A stretch of 64,000 nucleotides of DNA. It comes from Chrysemys picta bellii. Taxonomy: Eukaryota; Chordata; Testudines; Emydidae. Under the pieces are notes generated by a model that did not search any database, was not told the DNA's origin, and was given only the letters and a program-made list of their open reading frames with translations. Position 1 is the first letter of the stretch. Each line of letters begins with the position of its first letter. The stretch is from positions 109,836,421 through 109,900,420 of the forward strand of contig NC_088792.1 in the NCBI RefSeq assembly GCF_011386835.1. Reading direction: 5' to 3'. The position numbers and the translations under genes are program-made. Below are positions 61,411 to 64,000 of this stretch, one piece after another.

Positions 61411-61760
61411 CAGCTTCTTTGAAGGAGTGGCAAGGATTGAATCCTGGTGACTGAGACATGCCCCTGCATTGGTCCCGGTACCCAGTCACTGGAACCAAAG
61501 GGTTAGTAAAAACACTTAAGAGGAAAACTGTTATCAATAACTAACTAGCACCATAAACTACTAGGGCTACTAAAAATGAATATGTACTATGTAAAAAGAG
61601 AAAGAAAACTTGCAATAGTAAGACCACGCGCTCCAACAACAATCACAGGCAGTAAGAAGGAACTGAGGGGGTTCAGGAGTGGCCCTCCAGCGAGGCAGTA
61701 GAGGGTGCCTGTGCAGCCCCAATTGGTACCACTGAGGGAAAAATTTGATGAAGAAAAATT

Positions 61761-63377
61761 TGATTTATTCTTGAAGTACACATTCATTATAATATTATGT
61801 GCAGCAGGCAGTAAATAATACAACTATTTCTGTAAGCTCTTTCTAAATAGTATGTGATGTCATATTTTTAATAAGACTAAATGTAAACAGAAGGTAATGC
61901 TTCACCTAACCATTTCTGATTAAACAATATTTTTAAAAGCAGGAGGGAAAATTGCTGAAATGCATTCTGAAAATAAGCATATTTCCATTATTGTACCACA
62001 TTGCAGATTTTGGCCAGCTATTTTCTATTTAGCATCAGAGACTGGGTACCATATGTCCACCTCTCATTTAGAATTGGTATTTATCTTATTTGGAATAACA
62101 ACGATAAGAACTAAATGAACAGCCACCAATTTTCTGGTAATGTACAGTCATCTTTCGTTTTTTAAATTAGCACTCTGACTCCACTGCAATCAGAAATGAT
62201 TTCTTATCAGTCTCCAACTTCTTTGCTTTATTCATATTTAATAAGAATTATAAAGTGCTAACTTGGAGCCTATTATGTTGCACTCAAAACCTGCTGTTAC
62301 ACTTTTTGGAATTCAGTGCTTTTGTGTGATAACACACTGTGTCAAAAGAGATTATAAAAAATGACATAACATTATAGTGACTCCAGTTTTTGTTTTGTTT
62401 TGTTTTAACTGCAAATCAGGTGCTGTACATAGAACTTACACAGACAGACTTGCAAAGATCAGATCTAATCCAAATCCTATTACACAATAGCACCAGGAAT
62501 ACCAAGTCATAGCAGCGGGTGGGAAAGGTATATGTGTGTTGCTCTCTTTCTTACAGATTTTCTAAAGCAAATTCCATCTTGCTGTTGTCACTGGGCTGTT
62601 AGAGTGAGAACTAGCAGATGGCTAATCAATCCCAAAATGCCCTTCAGGAGCTATAACAGCTGTGTATGGTCAGCAGTAGTAAACACATCCAGAATAAAAG
62701 TAAACTGGGAACTGCACAGCATGGAAGTACAATAATTTCCTTGCCATGTTACAATGAAATTGCCAGTGTGCAAGTGTTTCTTAAGCTTTGAACTTTCCAG
62801 TATCAACTCAGTTAGTGATTATACTATAATTCTACAGCACTCTAGTGTATGCAGTCTACATATAACATTAAAAAAACCTATTTATTAATGGGGAGTCTAT
62901 TTGATTATAATTAAATTGAAACATCCCAGACTGAACACAGTGTACATTCTGTGAATCATAGACAATATCCCGGCAGACAATAATCCTAGCAAATATTTTC
63001 TTGTCTCAAACTACTTCCTTAGCAATGCCTCCCAAATATTTATATAACCTTTGGGTTTTTCTCTTTTATTTTCTCTATTATCTGAATTTTTCCATTTCTT
63101 TATAATGTGTGCTTGTATGTCATTTTGTCTCCTGTTTTGTATAATTGAATGTAAACTCAAATATATCATATGAATCAGTGCAGTGAATAAGAGGGAACAA
63201 GAAACTAATTCTTTGTATAGAATGCTTTTGTCCTTGGGTGGGTGAACCTTCACTACATACCCCACTGATTTAAAGAAATGAATGATACTCTTTTGTAAAA
63301 TTTACAGTGTTTCCTGGTTTGGCCTTCTGTTTTTCCATACACTAAAAGCCAACAGATATTTTCTGACTGAATGGCCC
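61761..63377. other. No gene; AT-rich
   Basis: No recognisable coding or repeat on either strand. Confidence 0.45.
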
Positions 63378-63524
63378 TATTGTCCCCAAATGTGAAATAG
63401 TTGTGGGTGAGGACAAAGTCACAAAGTTCAGCCACCAGTATCCACGATAATGTCACAGCTAACCTGGTGGCTGAACTTTGTGACTTTGTCCTCACCCACA
63501 ACTATTTCACATTTGGGGACAATA
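63378..63524. repeat. 61-bp head-to-head inverted repeat at the Penelope-like element start
   Basis: 63378-63438 and 63464-63524 are perfect reverse complements (for example TTGTCCCCAAATGTGAAATA against TATTTCACATTTGGGGACAA), separated by 25 bp. Both arms encode the same RT residues (ELCDFVLTHNYFTFGDN), one on each strand, so a short fragment of the element lies inverted in front of it. Confidence 0.97.
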
Positions 63525-64000
63525 TATACCTTCAAGTCAGCGGCACTGCTATGGGTACCCACATGGCCCCACAGTATGCCAACATTTTTATGGCTGACTT
63601 AGAACAATGCTTCCTTAGCTCTCGTCCCCTAACGCCCTTACTCTACTTGCGCTACATTGATGACATCTTCATCATCTGGACCCATGGAAAAGAAGCCCTT
63701 GAGGAATTCCACCATGATTTCAATAATTTCCATCCCACCATCAACCTCAGCCTAGATCAATCCACACAAGCGGTCCATTTCCTGGACACTACTGTGCTAA
63801 TAAGCGATGGTCACATAAATACCACTCTATACTGGAAACCTACTGACCGCTACACTTACCTACATGCATCCAGCTTCCATCCAGGACACACCATACAATC
63901 CATTGTCTACAGCCAAGCTCTAAGATATAACCGCTTTTGCTCCAATCCCTCAGATAGAGACAAGCACCTACAAGATCTCTATCAAGCATTCTTAAAACTA
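63461..64000 (+). CDS. Penelope-like reverse transcriptase, partial, open to the window edge
   Basis: 180 codons without a stop. Residues near the start read LVAELCDFVLTHNYFTFGDN, then SGTAMGTHMAPQYANIF (RT motif 4 region) and the catalytic YIDDIF at 63653-63670, followed by HFLDTTVLI and TLYWKPTDRYTYLHASSFHP, which are typical of Penelope-like RTs. The enzyme copies the element RNA at a nicked target. The 5' part (RT motifs 1-3) is absent: the frame begins in the inverted repeat, so the copy is 5'-truncated. The C-terminal GIY-YIG part would lie beyond 64000. The uninterrupted frame suggests a younger copy than the one at 18.1 kb. Confidence 0.9.

Larger units (their letters stand above)
57040..61760 (-). 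mobile_element. DIRS-like tyrosine-recombinase retrotransposon, decayed
   Basis: On the minus strand the order is gag-like (61410 to 60180), RT (59700 to 59136), RNase H (58836 to 58549) and tyrosine recombinase (57994 to 57713), the DIRS arrangement. Every domain is broken by stops or frameshifts. The 3' end carries inverted and direct repeats (57040-57391). The segment 57206-57240 is, in inverse, similar to 61652-61688 near the 5' end (AAGGAACTGAGGNGG), consistent with inverted terminal regions. I recognise these sequences from turtle DIRS elements. Exact ends are approximate. Confidence 0.8.

Overview
This is a vertebrate nuclear window, most likely from a turtle (probably a cryptodire). 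The basis is its repeats. There is a tRNA-derived SINE with a CR1-like tail of the tortoise polIII/SINE type (14187-14370, minus). There are many CR1 LINE fragments of sauropsid type, a DIRS-type YR retrotransposon, Penelope-like elements, and LTR families that I recognise from turtle genomes. No multi-exon host gene, tRNA or rRNA could be recognised. The window looks intergenic or intronic, AT-rich and repeat-dense.

Left part (1-20 kb): mostly unrecognisable AT-rich DNA, then a solo LTR with a perfect 5-bp target duplication (5573-6428). Next is a nest of insertions at 9.1-14.1 kb: a minus-strand CR1 is split by a plus-strand CR1, which is split by a hAT-type element with an exact 8-bp target duplication, which in turn carries an LTR-like segment. 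A SINE (14187-14370), a second solo LTR of the same family on the opposite strand (15869-16608, TSD CCATA) and the 3' end of a Penelope-like element with a GIY-YIG domain and a hammerhead-like tail (18061-18995) follow.

Middle (20-45 kb): CR1 pieces (24.76-26.58 kb and 27.2 kb on plus, 29.95-31.35 kb and 40.1-40.6 kb on minus), several foldback MITEs, a hAT MITE with TSD GTTCTGAT (30270-30680), a pogo/Tigger-like GC-rich element (32823-33573), a G-rich repeat (41.8-42.7 kb) and a GT/GA microsatellite.

Right part (45-64 kb): the only gene-like content is a tandem pair of intronless ST13 (Hsc70-interacting protein, Hip) relatives. The first (45379-46314) is broken by two frameshifts. The second (50859-51806) is an intact 315-codon frame with a strong Kozak start and a polyadenylation signal. 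Both lack the GGMP-repeat linker of normal ST13 and share a short aromatic segment in its place. Beyond them lie a retrovirus-type LTR (53799-54499), a decayed DIRS-like element on the minus strand (about 57.04-61.76 kb) and, at the right edge, a Penelope-like reverse transcriptase that is open for 180 codons and starts with a 61-bp head-to-head inverted repeat.

The strongest candidate for something undescribed is the ST13-derived gene pair. The structural curiosities are the two long hairpins (59007-59103; 63378-63524) and the nest of insertions.
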